A DNA stretch of 64,000 nt from Streptomyces sp. f51 (GTDB lineage: Bacteria; Actinomycetota; Actinomycetes; Streptomycetales; Streptomycetaceae), in the NCBI RefSeq assembly GCF_037940415.1, contig NZ_CP149798.1:2228501-2292500 (forward strand), read 5' to 3'. Below, in pieces: positions 1-8,840 of the stretch. A program made the translations under genes and the position numbers. The notes under the pieces were generated by a model. It did not search any database. It saw nothing but the letters and a program-made list of their open reading frames with translations, and had not been told where the DNA came from. Position 1 is the first letter of the stretch. Every line of letters begins with the position of its first letter.

Positions 1-1146
1 CCCGGCCAGCAGTCTTCCCTCCTTCACCCAGAAGGCGATGAACTCCCGCTTGCCCGCGTCACCGCGGATCACCACCTGGTCGTACGAGCCCGGGGGCGCC
101 CAGCCCGAGTACTCCAGGCCGACGTCGTACTGGTCGGAGAAGAAGTAGGGCACCCGGTCGTACGTCGCCCCGCGGCCGAGCATCGAGCGGGCGGCTGCCG
201 GTCCGCCGTTGAGGGCGTTGGCCCAGTGCTCGACGCGCAGCCGGGTGCCGAAGAGGCCGTGGTGGAAGGAGGCGACGTCACCGGCGGCGTACACGTCGGG
301 GTCGGAGGTGCGCAGCTGCTCGTCGACCGCGATGCCGCCGCCGTGCGCGCGGTCGGCCAGCTCCAGGCCCGCGGCCTCGGCGAGGCCGGTGCGCGGGGCG
401 GCGCCGATGGCCGCGAGGACGTCGTGGGCGGGGTGTTCCTCGCCGTCGTCGGTGCGGGCGGCCAGCACCATGCCGTCCTGGCCGACGATCTCGGTGAGCT
501 GGGCCCCGAAGTGGAAGCGCACGCCGTGCTCGCGGTGCAGTTCGGCGAAGAGCTCGCCGAGTTCGGGGCCGAGCACGTTGTGCAGCGGGGTCGCCGCGGG
601 TTCGACGACGGTGACCTCCGCGCCGTACTCGCGGGCCGCGGCGGCGACCTCCAGGCCGATCCAGCCGGCTCCGGCGATCACCAGGTGGCCGTTGTCCCGG
701 CCGAGGGCCGCGAGGACGCCCTTGAGACGCTCGGCGTGGGCGAGGCGGCGCAGATGGTGCACGCCGGCGAGTCCGGTGCCCGGGATGTCGAGGCGGCGCG
801 GCTCGGCGCCGGTCACCAGGAGCAGCTTGTCGTAGTGGACCAGGGTGCCGTCGTCGCCGAAGCGGACGGTCTTCGCCGTGCGGTCGATCGCGTCGACGGT
901 CTGGCCGAGGTGCAGTTCGATGTCGTTGCGCGCGTACCAGGCGGGTTCGTGCACGAAGACGCTGTCGCGCTCCTCCTTGCCGAGGAGGTAGCCCTTGGAC
1001 AGCGGCGGGCGTTCGTACGGGTGGTCGCGTTCGTCGCAGATCAGTATCACGCGGCCGGTGAAGCCCTCCGCTCGGAGCGTCTCGGCCGCCTTGGCGCCTG
1101 CCAGGCCTCCCCCGACGATGACGAATGTCTGATCCGCGTCGACCAC
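1..1146 (-). CDS. FAD-dependent ferredoxin/rubredoxin reductase-like oxidoreductase (3' end missing)
   Basis: Predicted NAD(P)H-dependent flavoprotein that passes electrons to a ferredoxin or similar carrier. The visible 382 codons carry an N-terminal FAD-binding GGGLAG motif (about residues 12-17), a second NAD-binding GAGWIG motif (about 159-164) and the late FAD motif VYAAGDVASF. The redox-active CxxxxC pair of disulfide reductases is absent, which fits the ferredoxin-reductase branch of the pyridine nucleotide-disulfide oxidoreductase fold. The GTG start is chosen because a GAGGAGG ribosome site (1153-1159) lies six bases upstream. The gene runs off the left edge, so the reductase C-terminal domain is not fully seen. 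The partner ferredoxin or cytochrome P450 is not in the window, so the physiological substrate is unknown. Family assignment is firm; the role is inference. Confidence 0.85.
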   Translation of the reverse strand, partial: MVDADQTFVIVGGGLAGAKAAETLRAEGFTGRVILICDERDHPYERPPLSKGYLLGKEERDSVFVHEPAWYARNDIELHLGQTVDAIDRTAKTVRFGDDGTLVHYDKLLLVTGAEPRRLDIPGTGLAGVHHLRRLAHAERLKGVLAALGRDNGHLVIAGAGWIGLEVAAAAREYGAEVTVVEPAATPLHNVLGPELGELFAELHREHGVRFHFGAQLTEIVGQDGMVLAARTDDGEEHPAHDVLAAIGAAPRTGLAEAAGLELADRAHGGGIAVDEQLRTSDPDVYAAGDVASFHHGLFGTRLRVEHWANALNGGPAAARSMLGRGATYDRVPYFFSDQYDVGLEYSGWAPPGSYDQVVIRGDAGKREFIAFWVKEGRLLAG

Positions 1147-1239
1147 TTGATGCCTCCTCGTAAGGATGTCGCCATATGCGAGCGTCCCGCACGGAGCGTG
1201 ATGCGGGAAGGGGTGGTGGCCCGATCAGGCCACGCAGGG

Positions 1240-2712
1240 TCACATCTGTCCGCTCCCATGGGAACGCGTGGTGAGTCTGAGGTGCAGGGAACGCGCCGAG
1301 GCATCGGTGAGAGATGCGATCTGGTCCACGATCACGCGTTTGCGGGCGCGGTCGTCGGCCGCGTGCTCGAACAGTGCCCGGAACTGCGGATCCAACACCT
1401 CGGGGGCGCGGGCGGTGAGCGCCTCGGCCAGTTCGGCGACGACGATCCGCTGGTCGGCGCGGAGCAGTTCCTGTTCGGCGCGCTGCATCACGTACCGGTC
1501 GGCGACCGCCTTGATGACGGCGCACTCCAGGCGGGCGGAGCGCGGGACGACCAGTTCCGCCGCGTACCGGGTGAGCCGTCCGCTGCCGTACCGCGCGCGG
1601 GTGGCGCCCTCGGCGGCCAGGCAGAAGCGGCCGATGAGCTGGCTGGTCGCGTCCTTGAGGCGGGCCTGGGCGACGGCCGATCCGTCGTATCCGTGCGGCC
1701 ACCACTCCTGGCCGAGGAGCCGGTCCAGGGCCTCGGCCAGCTCGGCCGGATCGGTGTCCTCGGGCACGTACCGCCCCACGGCGACGGCGAAGATCTCGTC
1801 GCGTTCGGGTCCCGCGTGCAGGCTGGCGGGGTCGATGTGGCCCGCGTGCAGTCCGTCCTCGATGTCGTGCACCGAGTACGCCACGTCGTCGGCCCAGTCC
1901 ATGACCTGGGCCTCGAAGCAGGTCCGGGTGCCGGGGGCGCCCTCGCGGATCCAGTCGAACACCGGCCGGTCGTCCTCGTAGACCCCGAATTTCGGCGATT
2001 TCGGATCGGCGGGACGGGCGCCTCTGGGCCACGGGTACTTGGTGGCGGCGTCGAGGGCGGCCCGGGTGAGGTTCAGGCCGACGCTGACGAGGTCGTCGCC
2101 CGCGGCGGCGGAGGCCGGGGTCACCATGTCGCTGCGCACGAAGCGCTTGGGCTCGATCCGGGTGAGCAGGCGCAGCGACTGGGCGTTGCCCTCGAACCCG
2201 CCGCAGTCCTCGGCGAATTCGTTGAGCGCCTGTTCGCCGTTGTGCCCGAAGGGCGGGTGGCCCAGGTCGTGCGAGAGGCAGGCCGCCTCGACGAGGTCGG
2301 GGTCGCAGCCGAGGGCGGCGCCCAGCTCGCGGCCCACCTGGGCGCACTCCAGGGAGTGGGTCAGCCGGGTCCGCGGGCTGGCGTCCCACACCTGGATGGG
2401 CGCGCCGCCCGATCCGGCGGCGCCGAGCACCTGGGGAAGCGTTCCGGGGGTGACGACCTGGGTCTTGCCCGCGAGGCGGCGCAGGGCCGCGGAGTGCAGC
2501 ACGCGCGCGCGGTCGCGCTGGAAGGCGGTGCGGCCCGGCCGTTTGTCCGGCTCGGCGGCCCAGCGTTCGACGGCCGACGGGTCGTACGCGTCGTGGGCCG
2601 TGTGGATCTCGTGGGCCGGGTGGTTCCCGTGACCCGTCCGGCTCTCGTGGGACGGGTGGTTCTCGTGTGCCTGCGGTGCGGTGTCTTCGGTCCTCGGTGC
2701 CATGCCTTCCAT
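1240..2712 (-). CDS. dgt: Deoxyguanosinetriphosphate triphosphohydrolase-like HD-domain protein
   Basis: Predicted dNTP triphosphohydrolase that cleaves a dNTP to the deoxynucleoside plus triphosphate, a housekeeping role in nucleotide pool control. The 490-aa product has the family N-terminal [20 protein letters not shown] segment, a metal-binding His near residue 119, the HD pair of [11 protein letters not shown] at about 148-149, and a later [12 protein letters not shown] motif. Oddity: before the usual family start ([19 protein letters not shown]) there is an extension holding four hexapeptide units with His every third residue (about 16-41), described separately. The start at 2712 has only a weak ribosome site; a second ATG three codons in (MAPRTED) is equally possible. 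It lies 93 bp downstream of nothing on its own strand except the chelatase, and is followed by the flavoprotein. Confidence 0.9.
   Translation of the reverse strand: MEGMAPRTEDTAPQAHENHPSHESRTGHGNHPAHEIHTAHDAYDPSAVERWAAEPDKRPGRTAFQRDRARVLHSAALRRLAGKTQVVTPGTLPQVLGAAGSGGAPIQVWDASPRTRLTHSLECAQVGRELGAALGCDPDLVEAACLSHDLGHPPFGHNGEQALNEFAEDCGGFEGNAQSLRLLTRIEPKRFVRSDMVTPASAAAGDDLVSVGLNLTRAALDAATKYPWPRGARPADPKSPKFGVYEDDRPVFDWIREGAPGTRTCFEAQVMDWADDVAYSVHDIEDGLHAGHIDPASLHAGPERDEIFAVAVGRYVPEDTDPAELAEALDRLLGQEWWPHGYDGSAVAQARLKDATSQLIGRFCLAAEGATRARYGSGRLTRYAAELVVPRSARLECAVIKAVADRYVMQRAEQELLRADQRIVVAELAEALTARAPEVLDPQFRALFEHAADDRARKRVIVDQIASLTDASARSLHLRLTTRSHGSGQM
2590..2667 (-). repeat. Imperfect 18-bp tandem repeats coding a His-rich hexapeptide
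   Basis: Inside the dgt N-terminus, four imperfect 18-bp units encode [18 protein letters not shown] and HEIHTA, followed by HD. Histidine therefore falls at nearly every third residue (eight in about 25). The pattern could bind divalent metal, or could simply be slippage-prone low-complexity sequence. Confidence 0.8.
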
Positions 2713-2794
2713 GCCCCGACAGTAGACGCAGGCGGTGACAATCGGGGCGGGGGCGCCGGCGGCGCGGTGCCGGGCACGGCGGTGGGGACCGGGT

Positions 2795-3709
2795 TCAGGC
2801 CGGGATCAGGGTGCGCCCCGTCGCGGGCTCGGGGGCGGCGACGGCCTGGTCGTAGCGGTGCAGGACGAGGCGGGCCATCGCCGGGTGGTCGCCGAGCGGC
2901 TCGGCGCAGATCCAGGGGGCCTCCTCGGCGGTCTGCGTGGCGAAGCGGCCCGGGGCGGTGAAGTAGGAGGCGACGGCGATCCGGTGGCGGCCGCGGGCGG
3001 CGAGGGAGCGCACGGCGGCGGTGACGGTGGGCGCGGCGGCGGAGGCGTACGCCGGTACGACGGGGACGCCGAGGCGTTCGGCGAGCAGCTGGGCGGTGCG
3101 GCGGGTGTCGGCGGCCGAGTCCGGGGCGCGGGACCCGGCGGAGGCGAGGACGACGGCGCTCGCGCGGCGGGCCGGGTCGCTCATCCGGGTGCGCCATCCG
3201 GCCTCGACGAGCCGCGCGTACAGGGTCTCCACGAGCAGCGGGTGCGGGCCGGGCGGGGCGGCGACACGGGCGCGCAGCGCGGGGACGGCGGCGACGGCCT
3301 CGGGGATGTCACGCCGTACGTGGTGGCCGCGGCCGAGCAGCAGGGGCACGAGGACGGCGTCCTGACGGCCGGCCAGGGCGGCGAGGGTGTCGCCGAGGAG
3401 CGGCTCGTTCAGCTCGATGTGGCCGAGGTCGACGGACAGGTGCGGGCGCAGCTCGCGGACCCGTTCGATCAGGGTGCGCACGGTGGCGAGGGCGCGCGGG
3501 TCGCGGCTGCCGTGGGCGACCAGGACGAGGGCGGGCGGCGGCGGACGGCGGGTGCCGTCCGGCGCGACGAGGCTGAGCCGGCTGCCGAGCTGCCCGGCGA
3601 TCCGGTTCATGAGCTGCGCCGCACTGTCGAGGTGGCCCTCGGGATGGCCTTCCAGGCCGGCGCCGGGGCGGTGGGAGAACGCGTCGCGAGCGGGGTTCGG
3701 GGCCGTCAT
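2795..3709 (-). CDS. Sirohydrochlorin chelatase (CbiX/SirB family)
   Basis: Predicted to insert Fe2+ (or Co2+) into sirohydrochlorin, the last step of siroheme synthesis. The 304-aa protein has the family layout of two related chelatase halves: the first opens with [14 protein letters not shown] (catalytic His of the AHGSR motif) and continues with [14 protein letters not shown] and [17 protein letters not shown]; the second, more degenerate half contains [17 protein letters not shown] and an AYASAAAP segment. The start is supported by AGGA about eight bases upstream. Siroheme is the prosthetic group of NirB, encoded 7 kb away, and such chelatases are commonly found near nitrite or sulfite reductase genes, so iron is the likelier metal. 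Strand and spacing suggest an independent transcript. Confident on family, moderate on the metal. Confidence 0.86.
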   Translation of the reverse strand: MTAPNPARDAFSHRPGAGLEGHPEGHLDSAAQLMNRIAGQLGSRLSLVAPDGTRRPPPPALVLVAHGSRDPRALATVRTLIERVRELRPHLSVDLGHIELNEPLLGDTLAALAGRQDAVLVPLLLGRGHHVRRDIPEAVAAVPALRARVAAPPGPHPLLVETLYARLVEAGWRTRMSDPARRASAVVLASAGSRAPDSAADTRRTAQLLAERLGVPVVPAYASAAAPTVTAAVRSLAARGRHRIAVASYFTAPGRFATQTAEEAPWICAEPLGDHPAMARLVLHRYDQAVAAPEPATGRTLIPA

Positions 3710-3990
3710 GGGTCGATCCTGACGGGAGGAGGTTGCCGGGCCGTTGCGTGGGCATGTCGGGCGTTTTCCGGTGGTTCACCGCGTGGTCGCGGCCCGCTGT
3801 GAGGGCTCCGACCTGCGGCTCCGCGCCGCGGGGCGGCCGGGGTCGGCGCGTCGGGGCGAACCGCACGCGCCTACGATGCGTCTTCATCCGTCGAAGGGCA
3901 CGCGGGATCCGGCGCGGGGGCCGGCACGAACGCGCCGGACGCACGGACCCGCGCACCGTCGCGAGTGACGACACCTGGGGGACATCGATC

Positions 3991-4713
3991 ATGCCGCGTC
4001 TGCCGCGCCCGAAGCGCCCGAGCTTCCGCAGGCCCCGCCTGCTCCGCCTTCCGGCGCTGCCGCGTACGCGCAGGGGGCAACGGCGGGCCGTGCAGGCGCT
4101 GATGGTGCTGTGCGTGCTGGCGCTGCTCCCGGTGACCTGGCTGTACGTGTCGACGGGCGACCGGCTGCGGACGACGGCGGACGCCCCGCGCACCCAGGTC
4201 GCGATCGTCTTCGGGGCGGGTCTGTCGGCCGGCGGTCCTTCCCTGTATCTGGCCCACCGGCTGGACGCCGCCGCGAAGCTGTACCGGGAGGGCCGGGTCG
4301 AGGTCGTCCTCGTCACCGGCGACAACAGCCGCAAGGACTACGACGAGCCCGACGCGATGCGTACCTACCTCACCGCGCACGGGGTGCCGGACCGGCGGAT
4401 CGTCAGCGACTACGCCGGTTTCGACACCTGGGACTCCTGCGTCCGGGCCCGGAGGATCTTCGGTGTGCACGAGGCCGTCCTGATCAGCCAGGGCTTCCAC
4501 ATCCGGCGCGCCCTGGCCCTGTGCCGGGCGGCGGGCGTCCGCTCGTACGGCATCGGCGTGGACGCCAGGCACGACGTGACCTGGTACTACGGCGGCACCC
4601 GGGAGATCTTCGCCGCGGGGAAGGCCGCACTGGACGTGGTGTTCAAGCCGGACCCGCACTTCCTGGGGCCGAAGGAGCACGGAGTGACCCGGGCCCTGGC
4701 GGCTGCCCGCTAG
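3991..4713 (+). CDS. SanA/YdcF family (DUF218) membrane-anchored protein
   Basis: A 240-aa protein of the DUF218 family, related to E. coli SanA (vancomycin resistance at high temperature), generally linked to envelope integrity; the biochemical activity is not established. It has a very basic N-terminus, one membrane segment (ALMVLCVLALLPVTWLYV, about residues 37-54) and then the domain: VAIVFGAGLSAGG, VEVVLVTGDNS, YDEPDAMRTYL, and AGFDTWDSCVRA, VLISQGFHIRRALALCR. The frame is open further upstream, but the ATG at 3991 is preferred because GGGGGA lies eight bases before it and the translated upstream part is low-complexity. No same-strand partner; the next gene is convergent. Confidence 0.85.
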   Translation: MPRLPRPKRPSFRRPRLLRLPALPRTRRGQRRAVQALMVLCVLALLPVTWLYVSTGDRLRTTADAPRTQVAIVFGAGLSAGGPSLYLAHRLDAAAKLYREGRVEVVLVTGDNSRKDYDEPDAMRTYLTAHGVPDRRIVSDYAGFDTWDSCVRARRIFGVHEAVLISQGFHIRRALALCRAAGVRSYGIGVDARHDVTWYYGGTREIFAAGKAALDVVFKPDPHFLGPKEHGVTRALAAAR

Positions 4714-4840
4714 GTCGTGTCCGCGGGGTCCCGCCTGTCCGGCGACGCCCGGCACGCCCGGGCCGCGGGCATCGCGCCGCCGGGCCGGTGCGCGACGGCC
4801 GTCCGGACCGGCGTGCGGAGGCGCCGGCGGTGGCGGGTCG

Positions 4841-5032
4841 TCAGCGGCCGTCCCGGTCAGACGCTTCGGAGGGACCGGGGGACGCGGGCCCTTCCGCCGG
4901 GCCGGAGCCCCGGTGCCCGCCCGGCTCGGGCGCGCCGGCCGAGCAGGAGCTGATTCCGATGCCCAGGGCGGCACCGGCGGCCGCCCCGCTGAGCGCGAGG
5001 ACACGTCGTCTGGTCAGGTCGCGGTCGGTCAT
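4841..5032 (-). CDS. Very short Tat-type lipoprotein, unknown function
   Basis: A 63-residue reading frame: MTDRDLTRRRVLALSG begins a twin-arginine signal, followed by an Ala/Gly-rich hydrophobic stretch and a lipobox-like GISSC at about residues 26-30. Processing would leave a mature lipopeptide of only about 34 residues, rich in Gly, Pro and Ser, with no recognisable domain. It could be a genuine tiny lipoprotein or the surviving signal region of a decayed longer lipoprotein; downstream sequence up to the SanA-like stop shows no continuing coding signal in another frame that I recognise. Unassigned function. Confidence 0.55.
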   Translation of the reverse strand: MTDRDLTRRRVLALSGAAAGAALGIGISSCSAGAPEPGGHRGSGPAEGPASPGPSEASDRDGR

Positions 5033-5106
5033 GGCCGGACCCTAGGCGCGGCGGGGGCCGCGGCCCCGGGGGCGCACGGAACGGACACCCGCACGGGCGC
5101 ACGCGG

Positions 5107-5604
5107 TCACGGCTGCGGCCACCCGGAACCCTCCCGTGCCCGGCGGGCGCTCCCCCTCCAGTCCCCGTCCTCGATCGGCGTGCCGTGCGACCGCAGCCGG
5201 GCCGCCACCGCGGGCGCGGCGACGTACACCCAGGTCCGCACGACGGTGACGCCGTCGGACCGGACGGCGTCGCGCGCCACCCGTTCGTACAGGCTGCGCG
5301 GGTCGCCCGGCACGTACTCCTCCAACGCGTCCAGTTCCGCGAGGAGTTCCCGGTACGCCCCGGGCCTCGCGGTGACGATCTCGCCGCACACCGTGCCGCC
5401 GGGCCCCTCGACGGCGTACGGGTATCCGGGCCCCTCGTAGAGCACGAGTCCGCGCATCCGTCCCGGCTCCTCGGAGCGGGTGCGTCCGCGCAGGAACAGG
5501 TCGTGGTTGTGCCCGCCGGGGCGCAGGGTGCCGTAGACGAAGAAGGGCAGCCCGGCCCCGGGAGGGGCATCCGGGGGGCTGTCGTGGGGGTCCCGGTGAC
5601 TCAC
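5107..5604 (-). CDS. Gamma-glutamylcyclotransferase (AIG2-like) family protein
   Basis: A 165-aa protein with the AIG2/GGCT fold, whose members turn gamma-glutamyl amines or dipeptides into 5-oxoproline. Diagnostic is FFVYGTLRPGGHNHDLF near the N-terminus (family YGTL(R/K)xG motif), then MRGLVLYEGPGYPYAV and LLAELDALEEYVPGDPRSLYERV, where the Glu of the DALEEY region is the likely acid/base residue. The GTG at 5604 overlaps the stop of cutA (GTGA), so the two are translationally coupled in the order cutA, GGCT; the ribosome site GGAGGAGGAG lies inside the end of cutA. The exact substrate cannot be told from sequence. Confidence 0.85.
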   Translation of the reverse strand: MSHRDPHDSPPDAPPGAGLPFFVYGTLRPGGHNHDLFLRGRTRSEEPGRMRGLVLYEGPGYPYAVEGPGGTVCGEIVTARPGAYRELLAELDALEEYVPGDPRSLYERVARDAVRSDGVTVVRTWVYVAAPAVAARLRSHGTPIEDGDWRGSARRAREGSGWPQP

Positions 5605-5927
5605 GGGGCGGTCTCCTCCTCCAGCCAGCGCAGATAACCGGGGCTTCCCGCCACGACCGGGGTCGCGATGATCTCGGGGGTGTCGTAGTCGTGCGCGCCC
5701 AGGAGGTACGCCTCCAGCGCCGGATAGCGCGCGGCGGTCGTCTTGAACTGGATCCGCCACTCGAAGGCCGTCTCCACGGCGCCCTCCCAGCGGTAGACGG
5801 AGGTGACCGGCCCCGAGATCTGCGCGCAGGCCGCGACCCGCGCCGCCACCGCGCCCCGGGCCAGCGCCTCGGCCTTCTCCACCGCGTCCGTCGTGGTCAA
5901 AACGGCCAGGCAGACCGGCAGTTCCAT
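5601..5927 (-). CDS. cutA: Divalent-cation tolerance protein CutA
   Basis: A 108-aa CutA1-type protein: small, trimeric and ferredoxin-like, widely conserved, historically linked to copper tolerance, with an uncertain true function. Typical segments are LAVLTTTDAVEKAEALARG, VAACAQISGPVTSVYRWEGAVE and EWRIQFKTTAARYPALEAYLLGAHDYDTPEIIATPV. The Cys, Tyr and Trp of the central segment are the usual conserved positions. The start at 5927 is chosen because GGAGG sits six bases upstream; the longer frame to 6002 would add a non-conserved tail. First gene of a two-gene operon with the gamma-glutamylcyclotransferase. Confidence 0.9.
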   Translation of the reverse strand: MELPVCLAVLTTTDAVEKAEALARGAVAARVAACAQISGPVTSVYRWEGAVETAFEWRIQFKTTAARYPALEAYLLGAHDYDTPEIIATPVVAGSPGYLRWLEEETAP

Positions 5928-5999
5928 GATCGCCTCCATTCGTGAGGGTACGGAAACGATTCTCGCCGCATCCCGTACGCACCATGCGGGCGCTATGGA

Positions 6000-6013
6000 C
6001 ATGACATGTCATG
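6000..6013. promoter_or_regulatory. Perfect 14-bp palindrome between cutA and the M4 protease gene
   Basis: CATGACATGTCATG is a perfect inverted repeat in the 175-bp divergent region between cutA and the secreted protease, about 90 bp upstream of the protease start and next to an AT-rich TTTAAA. It could be an operator for either gene; the binding protein is unknown. Confidence 0.45.
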
Positions 6014-6102
6014 CACCTTTAAATCGGATCCAGCTCGCAGCGCCTCCCTCCACGGCCCCACCCCCCACATGCCGTCCCCAAGGCATCTTTCCAAGGAGAC
6101 CG

Positions 6103-7746
6103 ATGAGTCGAATACGGCACATCCGAGGTTCCTCTCTCGCCACCGCCGGAGCGGCCGTGACCGCGGCCACCCTGCTGGCCGCCGCACTCGCCCCGGCCGC
6201 GACCGCCGACAGCCGGCCGACCCGGGCGACCGCCGTCGCGAACGCGGCCTCGGCGCTGGCCACCCACGCCGTGAACCTGGGTCTCACCTCCGCCCAGCAC
6301 ACCACCGTCCGGGACGTCGTCGTCGACAACGACGGCACCCAGCACGTGCGCTACGACCGGACCTACCGCCAACTGCCCGTGCTCGGCGGCGACTTCGTGG
6401 TCCACCTGGCACCCGGCGGCGCGTACCGGGGCGCGGACCGGGCGACACGGAAGGCCATCTCGCTGACCAGCGTCACCCCGGAGCTCTCCGGCGCGAAGGC
6501 GGCAGGCCTCGCGGTGGACGCGCTGCGCGCCGCCAATCCCGGACAGGCGCTGAGGAAGGTGACGGCGAGGCCGCGGCTGATCGTCGACGCCCTGCACGGG
6601 ACCCCGCGGCTCGCCTGGCGCACCGACGCGGTGGCCCAGGACTCGCTCGGCAACCCGGTCGCCCGCACGGTCCTGACCGACGCCCGCAGCGGCGCGCGGA
6701 TCGACGCGTGGGACAGCGTCGAGACGGCGGCGGGCGACGGCGGTTCGCTCTACAGCGGCACGGTTCCGCTGGAGACCACGGCCTCCGGATCGGCGTACCA
6801 GCTGAAGGACCCGACGCGCGGGAACACGTACACGGGCGACGCGGCGAACAAGACGGACCTGTGCATCTTCGGCATCTGCATCAGCCGGGCGCCCGCGACG
6901 CTCTTCACCGACGCGGACAACCACTGGGGCACGGGCACGTCCTCGGACCGCTCCTCCGCGGCGGTGGACGCGCAGTACGGCACGAACGCGACCTGGGACT
7001 ACTACAAGAACGTCCACGGCCGCAACGGCATCGCGGGCGACGGCAAGGGCTCGTACAACCGCGTCCACTACGGCAAGAACTACAACAACGCCTTCTGGGA
7101 CGACAGTTGCTTCTGCATGACGTACGGCGACGGTGACGGCTCGACGTTCGGGCCGCTGGTCGCGCTGGACGTCGCCGGGCACGAGATGTCGCACGGGGTG
7201 ACCTCGAAGACCGCCGCGCTGACGTACTCGGGCGAGTCCGGCGGCCTGAACGAGGCCACGTCCGACATCTTCGGGACCATGGTGGAGTGGTACGCGGACA
7301 ACGCCTCGGACCCCGGCGACTACCTGATCGGCGAGAAGATCGTCCGCCCGGGCTTCGGCAAGCCCGCCCTCCGCTTCATGGACAAGCCCTCCAAGGACGG
7401 CAACTCGGCCGACTGCTGGAGCAGTTCGGTCGGCAACCTCGACGTCCACTACTCCTCGGGCGTGGCCAACCACTTCGCCTATCTGCTCTCGGAGGGCAGC
7501 GGGGCGAAGACCGTCAACGGTGTCGCCTACGACTCCCCCACCTGCAACGGCGCCACCGTCACCGGCATCGGCCACGACAAGGTCGGCAGGATCTGGTACC
7601 GCGCGCTGACGGTCTACATGACCTCGTCGACGAACTACGCCGGAGCGCGCACCGCCACGCTGAACGCGGCCAAGGACCTGTACGGAGCGGGCAGCGCCGA
7701 GTACGACGCCGTGGCGGCGGCCTGGTCGGCGGTCTCCGTGGGCTGA
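6103..7746 (+). CDS. Secreted thermolysin-family (M4) neutral metalloprotease
   Basis: A 547-aa preproprotease. Residues 1 to about 36 form a signal peptide (basic start, Ala-rich core, ATADS cleavage region). The next ~180 residues are the FTP/PepSY-type propeptide (VLGGDFVVHLAPGGAY, PRLAWRTDAVA). The mature thermolysin domain has the zinc site HEMSH (His360, Glu361, His364), the third ligand Glu in GGLNEATSDIFG, and the late VHYSSGVANHFAYLL segment containing the active-site His region. The usual HExxH thus reads HEMSH, which is allowed in M4. The ATG at 6103 has AAGGAGA five bases upstream. Monocistronic: two strong hairpins follow immediately. It probably degrades extracellular protein. 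A second, signal-less M4 enzyme lies at 60.2 kb. Confidence 0.93.
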   Translation: MSRIRHIRGSSLATAGAAVTAATLLAAALAPAATADSRPTRATAVANAASALATHAVNLGLTSAQHTTVRDVVVDNDGTQHVRYDRTYRQLPVLGGDFVVHLAPGGAYRGADRATRKAISLTSVTPELSGAKAAGLAVDALRAANPGQALRKVTARPRLIVDALHGTPRLAWRTDAVAQDSLGNPVARTVLTDARSGARIDAWDSVETAAGDGGSLYSGTVPLETTASGSAYQLKDPTRGNTYTGDAANKTDLCIFGICISRAPATLFTDADNHWGTGTSSDRSSAAVDAQYGTNATWDYYKNVHGRNGIAGDGKGSYNRVHYGKNYNNAFWDDSCFCMTYGDGDGSTFGPLVALDVAGHEMSHGVTSKTAALTYSGESGGLNEATSDIFGTMVEWYADNASDPGDYLIGEKIVRPGFGKPALRFMDKPSKDGNSADCWSSSVGNLDVHYSSGVANHFAYLLSEGSGAKTVNGVAYDSPTCNGATVTGIGHDKVGRIWYRALTVYMTSSTNYAGARTATLNAAKDLYGAGSAEYDAVAAAWSAVSVG

Positions 7747-7772
7747 CCGGCGGCGAGGCGGGGTCCCGGGTC

Positions 7773-7810
7773 GCCGTGGGCAGGCGCCGTCAGGTTCGCC
7801 TGCCCACGGC
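7773..7810 (+). terminator. Strong hairpin after the secreted M4 protease
   Basis: Perfect 14-bp inverted repeat (arms GCCGTGGGCAGGCG and its complement) with a 10-base loop, starting 26 bases after the protease stop. No T-tract follows, as is common in Streptomyces terminators. Confidence 0.8.
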
Positions 7811-7849
7811 TCGCCATGAGCATGTCCACGCCCGGCGGGCCCTAGTCCT

Positions 7850-7895
7850 CCCGGGCCGGCGGGGCGCGCGTTTCCAGCCGCCCCGCCGGCCCGGG
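7850..7895. terminator. Second strong hairpin
   Basis: A 17-bp perfect stem (left arm CCCGGGCCGGCGGGGCG, 12-base loop) forty bases beyond the first hairpin. Together they make a tandem terminator. The 405-bp gap (7747-8151) holds these two hairpins and the inverted repeat near 8029, and no gene that I can see. Confidence 0.75.
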
Positions 7896-8028
7896 TCACC
7901 CATTCACACCCCCGGCGCGGCCTCTTCGGGTTCCCGTGTGCCGTACACCAGGTTCACACCGGTGACCTGCCGGAATGCCGGGGGTCCGGCTCCGTCCGCA
8001 CCCCCGCCTGACACCCGTTCATATCATT

Positions 8029-8045
8029 TCTGACGCTCCATCAGA
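8029..8045. promoter_or_regulatory. TCTGA-N7-TCAGA inverted repeat upstream of the surface protein gene
   Basis: An interrupted palindrome TCTGACGCTCCATCAGA lies about 107-123 bp before the ATG at 8152, in a locally AT-richer stretch (TTCATATCATTTC). Position and symmetry suggest a promoter-associated operator of the surface protein/sortase pair. The regulator is unknown. Confidence 0.35.
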
Positions 8046-8151
8046 GAGCGGTCGCGGTCGTGTGCCACTTACCTCGGAAGGGCAGGGGCACGACCTACGC
8101 TGCGGCACTTGAGGGTGCCGCGGGCCGCGCCCCCTCGGAGGAGCTGGCACG

Positions 8152-8670
8152 ATGCGACGTACCGCCCGTCTGCTGACCGGTACCGCGCTCGCCGTCGCCG
8201 TCGCGGGGCTGGCCGCCGCGCCCGTGTACGGCGGGGACACCGGGAGTCTGGAGGTGTTCCCCTCCAGCGTCGTCCCGGGCGCCGACGTCACCGTCAACAC
8301 GGCCGCGTGCGGCTCGGACGGCACCGCGAGCGGGGACGCCGGCGCGGTGGGCGGAGGCTCCTTCACGCTCGCCGCCAGCGCGCACGAGCACGAGGCGATC
8401 GGCCAGTTCCAGGTGCCGCCGAGCGCGCAGCCGGGGACGTACGAGATCGTCGCCTCGTGCTCCCACGGCCGCCGCGTCACCGGCGACCTCCTGGTGACCC
8501 TCACCGCCGCGCGCGAGCAGGTCGAGCCGCGCGGGCACGTGGACACGGGTGTCGGCGGCGCGCTGGGCCCCGACCCCGTACAGACCGCGGCGGGAATGGC
8601 GGCGCTGGCCGTCGCCGCCGCGGGCGGTACCTGGCTCCTGCATCGCCGGGCGAGAGGCGACGGGATCTGA
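8152..8670 (+). CDS. Secreted protein with C-terminal membrane anchor, sortase-linked
   Basis: A 172-aa exported protein of unknown function. It has an N-terminal signal peptide (MRRTARLLTG followed by an Ala/Val-rich core ending near VYGGD), a predicted beta-rich ectodomain (SLEVFPSSVVPGADVTV, GSFTLAAS, YEIVASCSHGRRVTGDLLVTL) and a C-terminal hydrophobic segment (AAGMAALAVAAAGGTWLL) followed by RRARGDG. That is the layout of a wall- or membrane-anchored protein, but no clear LPXTG or LAXTG is present before the membrane segment. The ectodomain resembles the small beta-sandwich proteins often found just upstream of actinobacterial class F sortases. GGAGGAG precedes the ATG. The sortase gene follows after 170 bp. 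Confidence 0.75.
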   Translation: MRRTARLLTGTALAVAVAGLAAAPVYGGDTGSLEVFPSSVVPGADVTVNTAACGSDGTASGDAGAVGGGSFTLAASAHEHEAIGQFQVPPSAQPGTYEIVASCSHGRRVTGDLLVTLTAAREQVEPRGHVDTGVGGALGPDPVQTAAGMAALAVAAAGGTWLLHRRARGDGI

Positions 8671-8840
8671 CGGGCACCCTCCGCTGTCCGTCCGCCGGTA
8701 CCGCCGTCCCTCCCCCTCCGTGGCCCGACGCCCCTCGCGGCCCGGAGGGGGAAGGGACCGGCACTGTCAGCACACCCCCGGCCGCGTCGCGGGCGCCGGC
8801 CGGGTCCGCTCCTGAAGGGAACCCCCGTGAGGAGGCTCGC

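Noticed and set aside
226..2961. 911-codon open frame on the plus strand
   Set aside because: It is the antisense of the flavoprotein and dgt genes; the protein has no family motif and is composed of low-complexity Gly/Arg/Val typical of GC-rich shadow frames.
3710..3990. Extension of the SanA-like gene to 3733
   Set aside because: The upstream translation is Arg-rich and non-conserved, and the ATG at 3991 has a good ribosome site directly before the membrane segment.
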